A stretch of DNA of 6,770 nucleotides from Deltaproteobacteria bacterium (GTDB taxonomy: Bacteria; Desulfobacterota; Desulfobacteria; C00003060). Numbering within the stretch: the first letter of the stretch is position 1; each line of letters opens with the position of its first letter. This document shows positions 4,628 to 6,770 of the stretch, piece after piece. The translations under genes and the position numbers were made by a program. The DNA lies in contig DAOUWN010000118.1 of assembly GCA_030667105.1 (NCBI GenBank), positions 1 through 6,770 on the forward strand, read 5' to 3'. The notes below the pieces were generated by a model. It was not told the DNA's origin and made no database searches. It worked only from the letters and a program-made list of their open reading frames with translations.

Positions 4628-6493
4628 ATGAGGCCCTGTTTAAAAAAAGTAATGTTGGTACTTGTTGTCTGTGCGCTCACTGCTTGTTCCTCAGCTCCGA
4701 AGAAAACCCCTTTTCAAAACACAGCAGTCAATGACACGTCGGATGTCCGCCTGACACCCTCTCAAGACCAGGCAACTGATCCGTCGGCTGAGCCCATGGA
4801 TATTGAAACAACCGCGGAGCCAGCATCCCTTCCCGGCAGCGCTTTTGCGGACACTGCAGCCGACTCGATGGAAATGAACCTTCAGACATCCTCCACGGCC
4901 GGCCTATCTGCTGAAACCGATGAACCAAAAGATGCCCAGCCAATCCTGGATGAGGCGCTGGAGTTTTGTCAGGCTTCGCAGGATTTTTGGGGGAAAGGGG
5001 ATTTTGACAATGCCGTTGCATCACTCGATCAAGCCTATAACTTGATCTTGCAGGCCGACACCAATAAGAAGCCAAAGCTGATCCAACAGAAAGAGGATAT
5101 CCGGTTTATGATCTGCAAGCGAATGCTTGAGATCTATGCCTCCCAGCGCACAGTGGTCAACGGAAATCACAATGCCATTCCGATGGTCATGAATCGACAT
5201 GTTCAGAAGGAGATCAAACTGTTCCAGGGCCCGGAAAGAAAATTTTTTCTCAGTTCTTATGAACGCTCCGGCAGATACCGCCTTGAAATCCTCAAAGCCC
5301 TGGAGGAGGCAGGACTTCCAAAGGAGCTTTCCTGGCTTCCGCTGATAGAAAGCGGGTTTAAGGTCAAGGCGCTGTCCAGGGCACGGGCTCTTGGTCTCTG
5401 GCAATTCATACCGTCCACAGGCTACAAGTTTGGTCTCAGCCGGGACCAATGGATAGATGAGCGAATGGACGTCGACAAGTCTACCAAGGCGGCTATTGCC
5501 TACCTTCAAGAACTTCACAATATATTCGGTGACTGGAGCACTGTGCTGGCAGCATACAACTGTGGTGAATTCAGGGTTCTTAGGGTCATCCGCAATCAGA
5601 ACATCAACTATCTCGACAACTTCTGGGATCTTTTTGAAAGGCTGCCATGGGAAACGGCCCGATATGTCCCCCGGTTCCTTGCAGTTCTCTATATCCTAAA
5701 TGACCCGCAGGAATACGGCTTCGATCTCCAGCCCCCAGACCCGCCTCTTTGTTATGAGTTGGTTACTGTGCCCAAACAGGTGCGTTTGAAGGACATCGCC
5801 AAGACCCTGGACGTCCAGAGTAAAAACATCGAGATGCTTAACCCGGAACTCCGCTACAAGGCGACCCCGCCTTCATCTTATGAGCTTAAGGTGCCTGCGG
5901 GGAAGGGTTCGATCCTGAGCGCAAAGCTTGACGACATTCCGGTGTATACGCCGCCCAGGAGACTCTACGAATATCATCGGGTCCGGCGAGGCGAGACACT
6001 GTCACACCTGGCGCGCCGCTACCGAACTAGTGTCCGCGCCATTATGCAGGCTAACAACCTGCGAAGACAAAACTACCTCAGAGTTGGACAGAAGCTCAAG
6101 ATTCCTACAAGTTGGAAAGGACGCACCTACGCCAGAGCGAGCCAGGCTGCCCGCGCAGACACGACAAAATCCCTTCGGCACCGCGTCAAAAGGGGTGACT
6201 CCCTGTGGCTGTTGGCGCGAGCGTATAGAACCAACATCCAGGAAATCGTACGGCTAAACAACCTGAAGAGCACCCGGCTCCATATCGGCCAGATACTCAT
6301 TATCCGCAAGGGTACAAATGTGGAAAAAACACAGGAAGGCACCAACTCTTACCTGGTTAAACGAGGAGATAGTCCATATCAGATCGCCATGCTTCACAAT
6401 ATGAAACTGGAACGGTTCCTCCGCATCAATGACCTGACACCGAGGTCGAAGATATACCCGGGCCAGTCATTGTTGGTCGACGAAAAAGGATAG
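4628..6493 (+). CDS. mltD: Membrane-bound lytic murein transglycosylase D-like lipoprotein with LysM repeats
   Basis: The predicted enzyme cleaves the MurNAc-GlcNAc bond of peptidoglycan, forming 1,6-anhydro-MurNAc ends. It has 621 residues from the chosen ATG. A lipoprotein signal peptide (1-19: basic MRPCLKK, then a hydrophobic core) ends in lipobox LTAC with Cys20. Ser21 favours sorting to the outer membrane. Residues about 23-100 are a Ser/Thr/Ala/Asp/Glu-rich, probably disordered tether, and 105-145 form a TPR-like helical pair (KGDFDNAVASLDQAY). The SLT domain (about 225-345) shows the catalytic Glu241 in LPLIESGF, GLWQFIPST (256-264) and AYNCGE (309-314). A degenerate LysM-like unit (377-425) is followed by three clear LysM domains (449-494, 518-561, 575-618) that bind glycan. 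The length exceeds E. coli MltD (about 450 residues). The gene has its own promoter candidate and converges with the TPR gene to its right. Confidence 0.93.
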   Translation: MRPCLKKVMLVLVVCALTACSSAPKKTPFQNTAVNDTSDVRLTPSQDQATDPSAEPMDIETTAEPASLPGSAFADTAADSMEMNLQTSSTAGLSAETDEPKDAQPILDEALEFCQASQDFWGKGDFDNAVASLDQAYNLILQADTNKKPKLIQQKEDIRFMICKRMLEIYASQRTVVNGNHNAIPMVMNRHVQKEIKLFQGPERKFFLSSYERSGRYRLEILKALEEAGLPKELSWLPLIESGFKVKALSRARALGLWQFIPSTGYKFGLSRDQWIDERMDVDKSTKAAIAYLQELHNIFGDWSTVLAAYNCGEFRVLRVIRNQNINYLDNFWDLFERLPWETARYVPRFLAVLYILNDPQEYGFDLQPPDPPLCYELVTVPKQVRLKDIAKTLDVQSKNIEMLNPELRYKATPPSSYELKVPAGKGSILSAKLDDIPVYTPPRRLYEYHRVRRGETLSHLARRYRTSVRAIMQANNLRRQNYLRVGQKLKIPTSWKGRTYARASQAARADTTKSLRHRVKRGDSLWLLARAYRTNIQEIVRLNNLKSTRLHIGQILIIRKGTNVEKTQEGTNSYLVKRGDSPYQIAMLHNMKLERFLRINDLTPRSKIYPGQSLLVDEKG

Positions 6494-6508
6494 CAGCAAA
6501 TCGACGCC

Positions 6509-6770
6509 TTACTCAACCGTCTTTCTAAGCTCCCTGATCTTTTCAAGAGTATCCCCGTAAACGTTGCTTTTCGAAGGATTCAGTTCCAGGGCCTTTAGGG
6601 CAAGGCCTTCTGCCTCATTGAGATTTTCCTCTTTCACGTAGTAAAGCCATGCAAGGTTGTTATAGGCATCAGCATTGAAGGCTTCTTTTCTTATTGCCAG
6701 TTTGTAATATTGTTCCGCTTCATTGAACTCATTATTGTGGAAATGGGCATTACCAAGATAAAGATAAGCA
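6509..6770 (-). CDS. TPR-repeat protein, C-terminal fragment cut by the window edge
   Basis: On the minus strand a frame without an internal stop runs from the right edge to a TAA at 6511-6509, giving 86 residues with no start inside the window. The residues form tetratricopeptide repeats. The first, AYLYLGNAHFHNNEFNEAEQ, continues through YYKLAIRKEAFN. The second covers AYNNLAWLYYVKEENLNEAE and ALKALELNPSKS. A partial helix (VYGDTLEKIRELRK) follows. The LG..H....F.EAE...A and AL.LNP patterns are characteristic TPR positions. TPR arrays are protein-binding scaffolds; the partner cannot be told from this fragment. Its stop is 15 bases from the mltD stop (convergent), with no terminator hairpin visible between them. 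Confidence 0.85.
   Translation of the reverse strand, partial: AYLYLGNAHFHNNEFNEAEQYYKLAIRKEAFNADAYNNLAWLYYVKEENLNEAEGLALKALELNPSKSNVYGDTLEKIRELRKTVE

Noticed and set aside
5021..5518. Antisense open frame (165 codons) opposite mltD
   Set aside because: It covers the strongly conserved SLT coding region in reverse, with no family resemblance.

Overview
The window looks like a conserved housekeeping segment of a Gram-negative bacterial chromosome. It is most likely from a deltaproteobacterial (Desulfobacterota-type) organism. This is inferred from three things: the order DUF2232 membrane protein - rplI - dnaB, the long form of HflX with an extra N-terminal domain, and a lipoprotein MltD-type lytic transglycosylase with several LysM repeats. 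No rRNA, tRNA, CRISPR array, insertion sequence or phage gene is visible.

Layout: (1) 1-824, + strand, the C-terminal part of a polytopic DUF2232/YybS-like membrane protein cut by the left edge. (2) 796-1242, rplI (ribosomal protein L9), overlapping the previous gene by 29 bases. (3) 1240-1287, an imperfect palindrome that begins in the rplI stop codon. (4) 1300-2661, dnaB (replicative helicase), complete and without an intein. (5) about 2699-4333, hflX, a ribosome-associated GTPase whose true start is unclear. (6) 4334-4627, a 294-base non-coding gap holding an inverted repeat, a sigma70-like promoter and an intrinsic-terminator hairpin just ahead of the next gene. (7) 4628-6493, an mltD-like lipoprotein lytic transglycosylase. 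(8) 6509-6770, - strand, the C-terminus of a TPR-repeat protein cut by the right edge and convergent with mltD.

The first four genes are co-directional with small gaps or overlaps and could form one transcription unit. It would combine translation (L9, and probably rpsF/rpsR just upstream, by analogy with related genomes), replication (DnaB) and ribosome rescue or recycling (HflX). MltD appears to be transcribed separately and acts on peptidoglycan from the outer membrane.

No new multi-gene system is evident. The observation most worth following up is that the roughly 130-residue N-terminal extension of HflX carries a H-x-H-x6-T-x2-D pattern in a context that resembles the JAMM/MPN (RadC-like) metal-binding fold, with Gln at the usual catalytic Glu position. 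Other points are the missing canonical hflX start codon, the palindrome at the end of rplI, and a terminator hairpin inside what looks like the mltD leader.
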